A DNA stretch of 64,000 nt from JAMZMI01 sp963848175 (GCA_963848175.1 CAWKCO010000006.1:186001-250000), one strand, 5' to 3'; positions 18,271 to 29,122 are shown, counted from the stretch's first letter. Notes: generated by a model from the sequence alone, not told the origin. Numbers and translations: made by a program.

Positions 18271-18807
18271 ATGAGAAAACTTAAAAATGAAGAGCTGAAC
18301 AGAATCAGCGAAGACGAATACAAAAATGCACCAAAAATAAATGCTTGCATCGTGCTGGATGATATCAGAAGTATGAACAATGTAGGCAGTGCCTTTCGCA
18401 CTTCAGATGCTTTTAGGGTAGAGAAAATCTACTTGTGCGGAATCACGGCCACACCTCCTCATCGCGAAATAAATAAAACCGCCCTTGGTGCCACCGAAAC
18501 AGTAGACTGGGAGCATGCTCCGGATGCCATTGCGTTGGTAGAAAGACTCAAGGCAGAGGGTTACACAATTGTGAGTGTGGAGCAGGCAGACGACAGTGTG
18601 ATGCTAGATAAATTTTCTCCTTCGAAGGATCAAAAATACGCTTTCGTATTCGGAAACGAAGTTTTTGGAGTCAATGATGCCATCATAGCCGCCTCCGATA
18701 CCGTGCTCGAAATTCCACAGTTTGGCACCAAGCATTCGCTAAATATTTCAGTAAGCATGGGCATAGTCATTTGGGATTTTTTTGCGAAAGCAGGAGCAAT
18801 TGATTAG
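18271..18807 (+). CDS. SpoU/TrmH family RNA 2'-O-methyltransferase
   Basis: 178 residues, a minimal SPOUT methyltransferase without an added RNA-binding domain. The three family motifs are present: motif 1 NNVGSAFRTSDAF (about 36-48), motif 2 FVFGNEVFGV and motif 3 with the knot sequence IPQFGTKHSLNISVSMGI. Such enzymes methylate ribose 2'-OH groups in tRNA or rRNA; the target cannot be named from sequence. It shares the intergenic region with divergent mutS. Confidence 0.9.
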   Translation: MRKLKNEELNRISEDEYKNAPKINACIVLDDIRSMNNVGSAFRTSDAFRVEKIYLCGITATPPHREINKTALGATETVDWEHAPDAIALVERLKAEGYTIVSVEQADDSVMLDKFSPSKDQKYAFVFGNEVFGVNDAIIAASDTVLEIPQFGTKHSLNISVSMGIVIWDFFAKAGAID

Positions 18808-19141
18808 AATGGCTCTTTGACTCATGGCAATTGCATTCACATTAGTCGTCTGTAGATGATTTACAAAAACTAAAAGCTCCTTTATTTGGAGAGAACACAC
18901 ATCATTTTGCTGAAAAAGTGCTCTGGCTGTCTGGAGTATCTTTTTCACCTGTCTACGCTTCTCTTCACCAACTCGAATTAAGGGCGAATAATCACACGAA
19001 TCTTCCTCGCTCGAAATAAGAAAAAGGATACTCCTGCCCATCCAGTCTATATTGCAAGTTTAATTGCCATTGTTTATCTCACTGACGTTTTTGAGTGGAT
19101 CAAACATGTTCCAGTTACTTCCTAATCTTTAACCAGTCATT

Positions 19142-19168
19142 CACTATGCGTGCCCCACTATGCGTGCC
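19142..19168 (+). repeat. Short tandem repeat, 14-bp period
   Basis: CACTATGCGTGCC occurs at 19142-19154 and 19156-19168, separated by one C. It lies in the 620-base gap 18808-19427, which otherwise holds only the small ORF at 19199-19327 and the pheS promoter. Meaning unknown. Confidence 0.5.
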
Positions 19169-19198
19169 ACCCGAAGGGAATCTTAGTCGTTATCCAGA

Positions 19199-19327
19199 TC
19201 AATGATCGGGAATTGTATTCCCAATGTTATCGGTAGATGATTTGAAATCACTATCGCCGTTGCTGGTGTTATCACCAGCAATAAATAAAATTACAAGCAA
19301 GAGTAGCAATACAACCAAAAACCCCAT
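19199..19327 (-). CDS. Possible 42-residue single-pass membrane peptide
   Basis: An ATG-initiated frame of 42 codons. Residues 2-17 form a strong hydrophobic helix (GFLVVLLLLLVILFIA), followed by a polar Asp/Ser/Asn-rich tail (GDNTSNGDSD...). This one-helix plus polar-tail design is typical of small membrane proteins and unlikely from random sequence, but no family is recognised and no clear ribosome-binding site is seen. It lies antisense to pheS transcription in a gene-free gap. Confidence 0.35.
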   Translation of the reverse strand: MGFLVVLLLLLVILFIAGDNTSNGDSDFKSSTDNIGNTIPDH

Positions 19328-19410
19328 CGAGACACAGCTCAATTAGCATAAAAATTGCCATTCAAAAGTCGAATCTTTTCATTTGCGTATCTCCATTGGC
19401 TGGCTCTTGT

Positions 19411-19418
19411 TACTTTTG
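19411..19418 (+). promoter_or_regulatory. Bacteroidota-type -7 element for pheS
   Basis: TACTTTTG matches the TAnnTTTG consensus exactly, 18 bases upstream of the pheS ATG. A TTTG that could act as the -33 element is at 19382-19385, but the 25-base spacing is longer than usual. Confidence 0.45.
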
Positions 19419-19436
19419 CGACTTTAGTTGAGGAAT

Positions 19437-20447
19437 ATGAAAGAAAAAATCGAACAATACAGAGCGGAACTATCAAATGCTACGGCCAACTCACAGGATG
19501 AATTGGAAAATTTCCGTTTACGATACATCAGCAAAAAAGGAGTAGTTTCTGAACTGTTCGAAGAATTCAAAAAAGTGCCCAACGAGCAAAAAAAAGAATT
19601 GGGCGCGGCGCTCAATGTTTTCAAAACAGAAGCTCAGGAGCGTTTCAACGTATTGATAGAAGGCCTGAAAGAATCAAGCGATGGCAATGAAGGAGCTGGC
19701 CTTGACCTGACCCTGCCTGCACTGGACAGTGCAGGATCCATACATCCACTCACTCAGGTAAAAAATAGAATTATAGAAATTTTCGAGCGCCAAGGATTTA
19801 GCGTGGCAGACGGTCCTGAGATCGAAGATGACTTTCATAATTTCACCGCCCTCAACTTCCCAGAAAATCATCCAGCTCGTGAAATGCAAGACACGTATTT
19901 CATTGAAAAGAACCCGGACATGCTTTTGCGTACGCACACGTCCAACGTGCAAACACGATTGATGGAAAATGGCAAGCCGCCATTTCGATCCATTATGCCT
20001 GGCCGAGTTTATAGAAATGAAGCGATCTCCGCTCGCGCGCATTGCTTTTTCAATCAGATAGAAGGGCTATATGTAGACAAAGATGTGAGTTTCAAAGACC
20101 TGAAAAACACCATCTATCATTTTGCCAAAGAGTTTTTCGGCCCTAAAACCAAAATTCGTTTTAGACCTTCGTATTTTCCATTTACTGAGCCATCAGCAGA
20201 GATAGACATTAGCTGCTTTATATGCGGTGGTGAAGGATGCAAAATCTGTAAATACTCAGGGTGGGTTGAGATCGGCGGTGCGGGCATGGTAGATCCAAAT
20301 GTGCTCGAAAGCTGTGGAATAGACCCAAAAGAATATAGTGGCTTTGCGTTCGGAATGGGTGTGGAGCGTATGACTATGCTCAAATATCAGATTGACGATA
20401 TTCGTTTATTCTCAGAAAATGATGTGCGCTTCTTGAAGCAGTTTTAA
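19437..20447 (+). CDS. pheS: Phenylalanyl-tRNA synthetase alpha subunit
   Basis: 336 residues from the ATG at 19437; an upstream TTG at 19428 would add three residues but is a less likely start. N-terminal tRNA-binding coiled coil (1-90), then the class II catalytic core with motif 2 (FRSIMPGRVYRNEAI...), the Cys-rich segment CFICGGEGCKICKYSGW typical of bacterial PheS, and motif 3 GFAFGMGVERMTMLKY. Pairs with PheT (not in this window) to charge tRNA-Phe. Intact. The 284 bases to the next gene hold no feature I can support. Confidence 0.96.
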   Translation: MKEKIEQYRAELSNATANSQDELENFRLRYISKKGVVSELFEEFKKVPNEQKKELGAALNVFKTEAQERFNVLIEGLKESSDGNEGAGLDLTLPALDSAGSIHPLTQVKNRIIEIFERQGFSVADGPEIEDDFHNFTALNFPENHPAREMQDTYFIEKNPDMLLRTHTSNVQTRLMENGKPPFRSIMPGRVYRNEAISARAHCFFNQIEGLYVDKDVSFKDLKNTIYHFAKEFFGPKTKIRFRPSYFPFTEPSAEIDISCFICGGEGCKICKYSGWVEIGGAGMVDPNVLESCGIDPKEYSGFAFGMGVERMTMLKYQIDDIRLFSENDVRFLKQF

Positions 20448-20731
20448 TTCAAGCTGTTTTTCATGCAAACACTTCCTATCACTGGTCTTGCTCGCACATA
20501 AACATTTTTTTGCCTGACGGGGTTAAACTCACGACTTTTTGCATAAGTATGCCGAGAGACTTGCTGAAATGCCAGTTTTGATGTTTATTTTTATTTATGT
20601 GAAGGTAAATAGCCCAATATGTGATAATTTGGTCAGTTCGGTGTGAGAGACCTATTACAAAATCTTTCGGATAGGATAAAATCACCTCATTCAAAAAATG
20701 AACTAGTGAGTAAAATATAAACTAACACAAT

Positions 20732-21295
20732 ATGAAATCCACGCTTAAACTTCTATCGGCACTTGGCTTAATTATATTTTCTGTTTCATGTGGAGATGAT
20801 GAAAAAACCCCTGAAGCTAATCCTATTGTTGGCTCTTGGGTTATAGATACTTATCTCATAGAAAATGTACCTGATGCTTACAGCAATAATGAAGGTTCTG
20901 AGCTTTCTTCTCTCTTTGGAGAAGACAGTTATGTTCTAGAAGTTCTTGCAAACGGTACTTATAATCGTGCTCTTTCCTTCTCGTCTCCATCAGAAGTATT
21001 TGATGAGTCAGGTGAATGGCTTTTAGAAGAAAATAGTTTTTTGCTTGACCCTACAGGTAGTGGAATAGGTTTGGATAATGACTTTGAAGTATTGAAATCT
21101 ACGAAAACCGATTTGCGCCTAAGTATTGAAGTAAACTTTTCGTTGGTTCCTGATATATATTTTGATACGGTAACAGACCAATATAGAAACTATTTACAAA
21201 ACCTTAGTAATGAGGAATTTGATTCTGTATACTCCAATGTTCTGACCCGACCTACGTTAGTTGATTTGGTTTTTGACTTTGATTTGAAGAGATAA
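20732..21295 (+). CDS. Lipoprotein, lipocalin-like
   Basis: 187 residues with a lipoprotein signal peptide ending at Cys20 (LIIFSVSC followed by GDDE). After the linker, NPIVGSWVIDTYLIE resembles the start of small lipocalin-like Bacteroidota lipoproteins, and beta-strand patterning continues (YVLEVLANGTYNR, GEWLLEENSFLL). It lies 11 bases upstream of the susC-type gene and is probably the first gene of that operon, perhaps a substrate-binding or accessory lipoprotein. The function is inferred from position. Confidence 0.7.
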   Translation: MKSTLKLLSALGLIIFSVSCGDDEKTPEANPIVGSWVIDTYLIENVPDAYSNNEGSELSSLFGEDSYVLEVLANGTYNRALSFSSPSEVFDESGEWLLEENSFLLDPTGSGIGLDNDFEVLKSTKTDLRLSIEVNFSLVPDIYFDTVTDQYRNYLQNLSNEEFDSVYSNVLTRPTLVDLVFDFDLKR

Positions 21296-21306
21296 TACAA
21301 ACGTGA

Positions 21307-24300
21307 ATGCTCTTAAAACAAGTCTTTCTTAGTTGGCTAGTCTACATTCTTTATATAGGTATAGTACTAGGTCAATCCCTCACTATCAAAGGAAAGGTCA
21401 CAGACCCCAACGGTGAAACCCTGCCAGGGGTGACGGTGCAAATTCAAAATACCACCACTGGCACGGTCACGGACTTTGATGGTAACTTCACCATTACAGC
21501 TCAAAAGGGTGATCGCCTCACTTTCACTATGATCGGGATGGCGGAGGAAGTAGTCACAGTCACAGATAATAAATCCATTAAAATTCGATTAAAAGAGTCT
21601 GCCACGGAGCTTGAAGGAGTAGTTGTCACGGGTTTTCAGGAGATCAATAGAAAACTTTTCACCGGGGCTGCCGAAAGTCTCAAAATGGACGATATCAAAC
21701 TGGCTGGTGCGACTGACATTAGCAGGATGCTAGAAGGCCAGTCTGCAGGAGTAAGCGTAGACAATGTATCGGGAACGTTCGGTTCTACCCCCAGAATCAG
21801 AATACGCGGTAGTGCCTCCATCAACGGAAACAACCAGCCACTCTTTGTGGTAGATGGGGTCATTCTGGAAGATCTTTCGAATATTGACACGGATGATTTT
21901 ATTTCTGGAAATGCCAGTACCCTTACCAGCTCCTCCATTGCCAATATCAATCCTGACGATATTGCCTCCTTTCAAATCTTAAAAGATGCCTCCGCTACTG
22001 CCATCTATGGAGCCCGAGCCGCCAATGGCGTCATAGTCATTACCACCAAAAGAGGAAAAAGTGGCGATCTCAAAGTAAGCTACAGTTCCAACTACTCAGT
22101 AAAACTTCGACCTACTTACAACCAATTTTACTTGCTCAACTCTGCGCAAGAGATGTCCGTGTACCGCGAATTGGCTCAGGATGAGACCTCTACTAAAGGC
22201 AATATTTCCCTTACTACGGCTGTAAGGGCAAAAAATTATGGTGCAATAGGTAAAATGTATACGCTCATTGCCAATCACGAATTGGATTGGGGGCCAGGCG
22301 GCTCACTCAATGAAGATTTTCTTCACAAATATGAAAATGCTAATACAGATTGGTTCGATTTACTTTTCAATGATTTCGGAGTACAACAGCAGCATTCTTT
22401 AAGTTTCACGGCAGGAAATGAAAAATCAAACAGCTATTATTCTATAAGCTTCCTGGATGATCAGGGGCAAACCATAGCGGATAATGTAAAGCGCATCACG
22501 GCCACCGCGCGAAATACTTATTTCCTTTCAGACAAATTCACTTTTGGGCTAAAGCTCACCTCAAGCTACCGAAAGCAGCGAGTACCCGGAACCAGAAATC
22601 GAGACTTTGACCCCATAACAGGAAGGTATAGCCGGGGTTTTGACATCAACCCTTTCAGTTATTCACTCAACACCGCAAGATCAATCCGTCCGTATGATGA
22701 CGATGGCAATCTCGAATATTTCCGAAGAAACTATGCCGATTTCAACATTCTGGAAGAACTGGCTCTTAACTTCATGGATATCCGTGTAGCTGATATTTCT
22801 GGTCAGACAGACTTTGAAATAGCCCCTACCAAAAATCTAAAAATCAAAGGCGTATTTCAAGCACGCTACGCCTCCACCCAGCAAGATCATACCGTGGATG
22901 AAAAGTCCAATCAAGCAGAGGCCTACCGTGCCAATGGGACACAGTTTATTCAGGAAGCCAACAATCTGTTATACAATGACCCAAATAGTCCAGGCTTAAA
23001 TCCTGTGGTCGTCTTGCCGCAAGGCGGATTCAATTATCTCGATCAAAAGGATTTACTTAATTTCTTCAGTAGGATCAGTGCCGAATGGTCAAAAAATATA
23101 GGGCTACATCATGAAGTAAATGTGCTTGCTGGTCAGGAAATAAGATTTACCAATAGAACAGAGTCGAGTGCTACGGCCATGGGCGTGAACTATGGTAGTG
23201 GAGGAGTGGTGGTTACTGATCCTAACATTATTGAGTTTTTCAACCTTCAAAATATTGACTATTTCACCAAGGATCGAACTCAGGATCGTTTTCTTGGATC
23301 ATTTGTAAATGCCGGATATGCCTACAAATCTAAATACATTGCCAACTTCACTGTACGATATGATGGCTCTAACCAATTGGGGAGAAGCCGACAAGCGAGA
23401 TATCTACCGACATGGAATGTCAGTGGGGCGTGGAATATCACAAACGAACCTTTTATTAACCTCCCTTTTCTTGATGATTTGAAATTGAGAGCAACTTATG
23501 GCATTTCTGGAAACCTTCCTCCTGATTCCAGTGCTCTACTCAATCTTAGATCAGACGTTTCTATCAGACCAACAGACGTAGAGCCTTATCTATTTATCAA
23601 AGACCTCACAAACACAGAGCTCACTTGGGAAAAGCTACGAGAATTTAACGTAGGTCTGGACTATAGTGTCTCTAAAGGCAAAGTGTCAGGATCTTTCAAT
23701 TATTACATAAGAGAAGGATTTGACCTTATTGGACCAGTGCAGACGAGCGGTATCGGTGGTGATGTATTGAAAACAGGAAATTTTGCCAATATGCAAATCA
23801 ACGGTTTCGAGGTATTCTTTGCTACTAGTAATATACAACACACCAATTTTGAATGGTCGACCAATTTCAATATGGGCTATACCATTGATAGAATCACTAA
23901 GCTGGATTTTGGCCCAATTAGAGCAGATGCTGTTAGCCAAAATGGAGTCGCATTTATTGATAGAGCGAGAAGAAGTCTGTACTCAGTTCGATTTGCGGGG
24001 CTTTCTGAGCAGGGCTACCCGCTATTTTACAACGAAAACGATGAGGTCGTCAAGCAATTTGATTTGCAAGATAGATCTGATCTTGAAAAAATATTAACAT
24101 ACGAAGGCCCTACTGAACCTCGTGGTTCTGGAGGATTGACCAACAATTTTCGCTATAAAGATTTTACTTTAAGCTGTCTTCTTTCCTTCAAGTTTGATTA
24201 CAAAATTCGTCTGAATGATGCCTATTATAGTGAATTTACTGATTTTGATGCCCTGCCAGGAGACCTAGCCAACAGATGGGCAGTGCCAGGAGATGAAAAC

Positions 24301-24634
24301 ATTACCAATATTCCCGTGTTGCTTGATAAGGGCGTGACTCAGGAGGACTATGATATAGGTCAAGCTTATGCTTTATATAACAAAAGCACCATTAGAGTGG
24401 CTGATGGTGGTTATGTGAGGTTGAGACAAATAAGTCTTGGCTACAATCTACCTAGCACACTTTTACAAAAAGCCAAAATTAATACGGCCTCTATATCCCT
24501 ACAAGCGCAAAATCTGGCACTGCTTATATTCAGATAAAAAACTTAACGGCCAAGATCCAGAGTTTTTCAGCTCAGGTGGCGTGTCTTTACCGCAACCAAA
24601 AATGTTTACGGTGGCTTTAAATATTGGCTTTTAA
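21307..24634 (+). CDS. SusC/RagA-type TonB-linked outer-membrane transporter, frameshifted near its end
   Basis: About 1108 residues when reconstructed. Signal peptide, carboxypeptidase-regulatory-like domain (about 24-100), TonB-box-like VVVTGF, plug with SINGNNQPLFVVDGVI and AIYGARAANGVIVITTK, then the barrel. The first frame stops at 24,537 after QAQNLALLIFR. The +1 frame supplies the expected ending (LYSDKKLNGQDPEFF ... PQPKMFTVALNIGF), so an extra base at about 24,518-24,525 broke the frame. It works with the SusD-like protein that follows, overlapping by one base, to import an oligomeric nutrient such as a peptide or glycan. Intact otherwise; the indel is probably a sequencing error. 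Confidence 0.9.
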
Positions 24635-26155
24635 TGAAGACATTCATCAAACATAGCGCCCTCATTTTGCTCTTCACAGTTGGCTTACTCCTTTTAAGTG
24701 GTTGCGATCGATATTTGGACGAGATCACCTGACAATAGAGTGGAGTTGAATACGCTTGATAAAGCGGCTCAGCTTTTGACCAATGGGTATTCCGTTGCAA
24801 GCCCAGCTTTCACAGACTGGATGACAGACGATGTACAATTCACTATCAATACCACTATAGAAGTTTTTCATGCACAGATGTATAGTTGGGAAGACGTGAC
24901 CAACATCGTTCCAGAAGATGATTGGGACAATCCAGACCATTTTTGGTACGAGACTTACAAGTCCATTGCCCATGCCAATGAAGTCCTTGCTGTTTTGGAT
25001 GAACTACCAATAGTTTCAGAAGAAGATGAAGAAAAACGAGATGCCATAGAAGGTGAAGCCAAACTCATTCGTGCTTATGGTCATTTCATGCTGGTAAATA
25101 TGTTTGGTGAGCATTACAACAGTCAAACTTCCGGTAGTGATTTGGGTGTGCCTTATGTGAAAGAACCCGAGACTGTTTTTATTGCGAAGTATGAGAGGAA
25201 GTCTGTACGAAGAGTGTATGCCGAAATAGAAGACGACTTGCTCGATGGTCTCAAGTTGGTGAACGACAACTTCTATCTAAACTCTGGAAAGTATCATTTC
25301 ACAAAAAATGCCGCTTTGGCATTTGCTTCACGATTTTATCTTTATAAGAGAGATTTCACTCGGTGCTTGCAATATTCCAATGAATTATTAGGTTCCGATC
25401 CGCAAAACTATGTGCGAGACATGACGTCATTGGAGTTTCGTCAAGCAAAATCCTCTATTTTAGGTTTTCCACAACTCTACGCTTCACCCAAACTTGCGGC
25501 CAATTTGCTGCTCATGCGCAAGCTCTCTTTGGTTCAGCGTACAGATTACGCCTTTGCAATTCCCAATGATGTCTACAATGGCATTTTTAATGCCAACCCA
25601 TTTAGAGGTACTACCGATGAAAGAGAAAACCCTGCGCTGGTAAAAGGTTTCTCGATAGACAATCAGCAAGGACTCTTTCCCCTTAGGTATGAAAGTCTGT
25701 TCGAGCGAACAAGTATTAATTCTAACATTGGCTATCCTTATCATATCGGTATTATGTTTCGAGGAGAGGAAGTACTTTTCAATAGAATTGAATGCAACAT
25801 CATTTTTAATAATATCGATGCTGCCGTTAGCGATTTCAATGTGCTTTTTGCTAAAAGATATAGTGGTACTAACAACCAAGCTACGATGGAAAGTCTTCGA
25901 GCATTTATTGGAGCAGCTGATGAACCTTCATTTAGCAATCAAGATGTTTTGCTCAACGTTTTACTATTAGAAAAACGAAAAGAATTTCTCATGCAGGGAC
26001 TCAGGTGGTTTGATGCCAAAAGATATGGCATCAGCTTCACACATGTTTACCGCAATGGATCTACGCAGACTTTGGAGTTTGAAGACCCACGATGGGTTTT
26101 GCAAATTCCCCTTTCTGCACAGCAAGTATCAGGCCTAGAACCAAATCCGCGATAA
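24634..26155 (+). CDS. SusD/RagB-type nutrient-binding lipoprotein, frameshifted
   Basis: About 506 residues reconstructed. The ATG at 24634 opens a lipoprotein signal peptide (MKTFIKHSALILLF... LLLSGC) followed by DRYLDE. That frame stops at 24,731 while the next frame continues with SPDNRVELNTLDKAAQLL, the standard SusD N-terminal motif, so one base is wrong at about 24,720-24,727. The body has TPR-like helices with the family marks (EAKLIRAYGHFMLVNMFGEHY, DLGVPYV, and LEKRKEFLMQGLRWFDAKRYG near the C-terminus). It forms the surface lid on the SusC-type pore. The peptidase and DUF4302 genes downstream suggest a protein or peptide substrate, which is inference. Confidence 0.88.
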
Positions 26156-26158
26156 CAG

Positions 26159-27028
26159 ATGAAAAGCATTAAAATTTTATTCCCCTTTTTTGTTACTGGT
26201 CTGATGATTCTATCAGGGTGCTACCCTTCAGAAAAATTGGATGTGGCCAAAACCAGTGATCAAGAACTCCTGACAGAACTGGATATCTACATAGATAAGA
26301 ATTTCACACAAAAATATGGAATGGCCATTCGCTACAAATATGTGGACAGCTTCCTCTCACCTGGCCAGCGCACCACCCCACCAAAGCTCGAAAACGTCAA
26401 GCCCATGCTGGACTTTTTGGAAGTCTATTGGATCCAGCCTTTTTTACAAGTAGAGAATGGTGAAGAATTCTTTTCCACACATGTCCCTGCCGAAACGGTT
26501 CTTTTTGGTGGTTTGATCTATCAAGGAAATACCGTTTTGCTTGGGGTGGCAGAAGCTGGAGCCCGCATTTCGCTTCTTGATGTCAACTCCGTAGATCCTG
26601 AAAATCAAGATTGGATACTTTTTCAATTAGGCACTATTTACCATGAGTTTGCACACGTGGTTCATCAGAGATACAAATTGCCTACGGCGTTTGAAACCAT
26701 CACTTCCACAGGGTACACCAGCGCCGGTTCTTGGTACACTCTTACCGACAATGATGCACTTGTTAGAGGATTTGTTTCTCCTTATGCCACCAGCTCACCA
26801 AACGAAGATTTTGCGGAAACCATCGCATTTTATCTTTTCGATCCAGAATTTGCTGAGAACTACACGACCGACGAAGCAGATTGCACAACTCCAGAATGCG
26901 AAAACAGAAATATTGGACGGGCATTCATCAGACAGAAGATTGCATCAATCGCGGATCATTATGAAAAAGTGACGGGCATCAATTTGGAGGCCTTGCGTGC
27001 TGCCACTCAAGACAAAATTGTGAAATGA
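26159..27028 (+). CDS. Putative zinc-binding metallopeptidase lipoprotein (Mx1 type)
   Basis: 289 residues with lipobox LILSGC (Cys21). The zinc-binding helix His162-Glu-Phe-Ala-His166 (YHEFAHVVHQRY) is followed about 50 residues later by NEDFAETIAFYL (about 216-227), whose Glu is a candidate third ligand. This matches the Bacteroidota 'putative zinc-binding metallopeptidase' family that sits in SusC/SusD loci. It may trim a peptide or glycopeptide at the cell surface before import. It follows the SusD gene by 3 bases and overlaps the next gene by 4, consistent with one operon. Confidence 0.82.
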   Translation: MKSIKILFPFFVTGLMILSGCYPSEKLDVAKTSDQELLTELDIYIDKNFTQKYGMAIRYKYVDSFLSPGQRTTPPKLENVKPMLDFLEVYWIQPFLQVENGEEFFSTHVPAETVLFGGLIYQGNTVLLGVAEAGARISLLDVNSVDPENQDWILFQLGTIYHEFAHVVHQRYKLPTAFETITSTGYTSAGSWYTLTDNDALVRGFVSPYATSSPNEDFAETIAFYLFDPEFAENYTTDEADCTTPECENRNIGRAFIRQKIASIADHYEKVTGINLEALRAATQDKIVK

Positions 27029-28437
27029 TGAAGAAGCTGCTATTCTTTCTTTGTGTACTTAGCTCCGCGATCATGCTGTCTTGTCAAAATGATCGTGAAC
27101 TATTGCCTTCTGCGGAGGAAAGAAGAGCAAAAGCTACGCAAGAACTGGTCAATGAACTCACCAGCCCAAAAGATGGATGGCGGATTAATTATAGACCCAC
27201 TTCTGGCGCAGGCACTTTTTTAATCTTGCTTCAGTTCAATGAAGACCGCACAGTGCGCATTCAGTCTGATGTGACTGCCGATGATGGCGCCTATTTAGAT
27301 CAAACCATAGGCTATAGAATTGACAATGAGCTGGAAACAGAACTTATCTTCGAAACATACGCAGTGTTTCATTACCTCTTTGAGCTTAATCAAAATACCT
27401 TCGGAGGAGAATATGAGATGTTTTACAAAGGTAAAACCGGTGACAATCTAATCTTCCGAAGCAAAACCGATGTTCCCGGAAATACCACTACGCTCACATT
27501 TATTCCAGCAGGTGCTGCAGATGCCAGCCTCATTTCCACCACAATTATTGGCCAGTTGGCTCAAGGAAGCTACAGACAGGGAGACCTACTCGGCATTCCC
27601 CCAAATACCATCTACCAATTCTATTATCCTGAAGACAACCTATCTATTTATGCTTTGATAGATGTCAACAGCCGATTGGCTCAAATTCAAGGTGCTGCCA
27701 TTGGCCAATCAACAGAAGAGATTATTAATTCTGCTGAAAAAACAAATATCAATACGATCGTAGAACTGTCCTTTCTGAGTGAAAAAGTAAATTTTGACCG
27801 ACCTGTAAGTTTTCAGATAGCAGGCAAAAGCTATTCCATTTCTGGATTTACAAACAGCAATTTCTCCAAAGTGGATACCACCTACTGCGATGGAGGATCA
27901 GCGATTCCGTTTGTCACTTTTGATAGCGAGGTGGGTGAGTTGAGTGATGTAAAAATGTCCAGTTCTTTATTTGCAAGTCATTCCACTTTCTTTGATCAAG
28001 AAAATGCCCTCTTCATTATCGACCCGCGCTTTCTTATCGATGATAACGATTCTTCATTAGCAGAGAAAATTGACAAAAACATCAAAGATGTAGCTGCCTT
28101 CGTACTCCTGAACAATAGCAGTTTCAATGGCTTCACAGGAGATGGCACCTTCACAGGCATGGGCTTTGCCGTATTTGATGAAGACGGCAATATCAGTTGG
28201 TATATGCGAGAAATGAACATCGTGCAGCAATCTGGCAATTTTGTAGAATTAGAATTGACCGACGGCACTTTTATCAATGTGGCGGATAGTTTGGATGAGC
28301 GAGATTTTCTTTTTGAAATCACCGATGAGATTTTTACCGGTGGAAAAATCTATGGATTTGAAGTGCAGGGACTGGAAGACCTCTATGAAATCTATAATCC
28401 TTGTAATGGCTACAAGTTGTTTTTGAATGAATTGTGA
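27025..28437 (+). CDS. DUF4302 family lipoprotein
   Basis: 470 residues with a lipoprotein signal peptide (LSSAIMLSC, Cys20). The N-terminus after the lipobox (LPSAEERRAKATQELVNELTSPKDGWRINY) and the DDGAYLDQTIGYRID region match DUF4302, a family of unknown function found beside SusC/SusD and the Mx1-type peptidase. Likely a surface accessory of the import system. The gene starts within the peptidase stop (ATGATGA). A degraded piece resembling its C-terminus lies beyond the HicAB pair (29,216-29,272). Confidence 0.8.
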   Translation: MMKKLLFFLCVLSSAIMLSCQNDRELLPSAEERRAKATQELVNELTSPKDGWRINYRPTSGAGTFLILLQFNEDRTVRIQSDVTADDGAYLDQTIGYRIDNELETELIFETYAVFHYLFELNQNTFGGEYEMFYKGKTGDNLIFRSKTDVPGNTTTLTFIPAGAADASLISTTIIGQLAQGSYRQGDLLGIPPNTIYQFYYPEDNLSIYALIDVNSRLAQIQGAAIGQSTEEIINSAEKTNINTIVELSFLSEKVNFDRPVSFQIAGKSYSISGFTNSNFSKVDTTYCDGGSAIPFVTFDSEVGELSDVKMSSSLFASHSTFFDQENALFIIDPRFLIDDNDSSLAEKIDKNIKDVAAFVLLNNSSFNGFTGDGTFTGMGFAVFDEDGNISWYMREMNIVQQSGNFVELELTDGTFINVADSLDERDFLFEITDEIFTGGKIYGFEVQGLEDLYEIYNPCNGYKLFLNEL

Positions 28438-28653
28438 TTTTTTTAAAAAGTCGAAACATCAATTCTAAAAGCTCAAACCGATTAGAAGTCCATACCAGCT
28501 AAAAACTAACACTAGTCATAGTAAAATTAGCAGCAAGCATCTTTGCTATTATTGTCTCGGCTTAGCCTAGTGGGTCACACCAGTCGAGCGACGTGCAGGC
28601 AAATTTTCAGGTTATGAATTGTTTTTAGTATAAAATACTTAAATTTAGTTTGG

Positions 28654-28914
28654 ATGGGTAAGTACGATAAGTTGCTGATCAAAATACTAAGAGGGACTTC
28701 CGACAAGACTATTGATTTTGACGAACTTAGAAACTTACTATTTCGACTAGGCTTTGAAGAGAGAGTGAAAGGTAGCCATCATATCATGACAAAAGAAGGG
28801 ATAGAGGAGATTCTCAATGTTCAACCAAAATCAGGAAATGCTAAGCCTTATCAAGTAAAACAAGTAAGAAACATTATTATAAAGTATCAATTAAGCGTGA
28901 GAGGAGATGAATAA
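28654..28914 (+). CDS. hicA: HicA family mRNA interferase toxin
   Basis: 86 residues, a double-stranded RNA-binding-like fold of the HicA family that cleaves mRNA when free. The family hallmark is the conserved His in KGSHHIMTKEG (about 49-51), with the preceding LLFRLGFEERV. It overlaps the downstream HicB gene by 8 bases, the normal toxin-antitoxin layout. The upstream 28,438-28,653 contains no gene; no promoter consensus at the right spacing was found. Confidence 0.83.
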   Translation: MGKYDKLLIKILRGTSDKTIDFDELRNLLFRLGFEERVKGSHHIMTKEGIEEILNVQPKSGNAKPYQVKQVRNIIIKYQLSVRGDE

Positions 28915-29122
28915 TCATAAATATGAAATCATCATTTATTGGAGTAAAGAAGATGATTCATTTATTGCAGAAGTGCCAGAGTTGGCAGGATGTGCTGCTG
29001 ATGGGGAGACATATAAGGAAGCTTTGTCTAATGTTGAAATAGTGATTGAAGAGTGGCTTGAAACGGCCAAAGTGCAAGGAAGAGAAATCCCGCAATCCAA
29101 AGGAAAACTAGTTTACGCCTAA
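28907..29122 (+). CDS. hicB: HicB family antitoxin
   Basis: 71 residues with the HicB partial RNase H-like fold: YEIIIYWSKEDDSFIAEVPELAGCAADGETYKEAL is the family signature. No DNA-binding domain follows, so it is the short form that neutralises HicA without an obvious repressor domain. Translationally coupled to hicA by the 8-base overlap. Confidence 0.85.
   Translation: MNNHKYEIIIYWSKEDDSFIAEVPELAGCAADGETYKEALSNVEIVIEEWLETAKVQGREIPQSKGKLVYA

Noticed and set aside
18748..19041. Minus-strand open frame of 97 residues overlapping the SpoU gene end
   Set aside because: It overlaps a well-supported gene, shows no domain or signal peptide, and its composition looks like antisense of coding sequence.
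20479..20694. Minus-strand frame of 71 residues after pheS
   Set aside because: No recognisable family, no start context, and no support beyond length.
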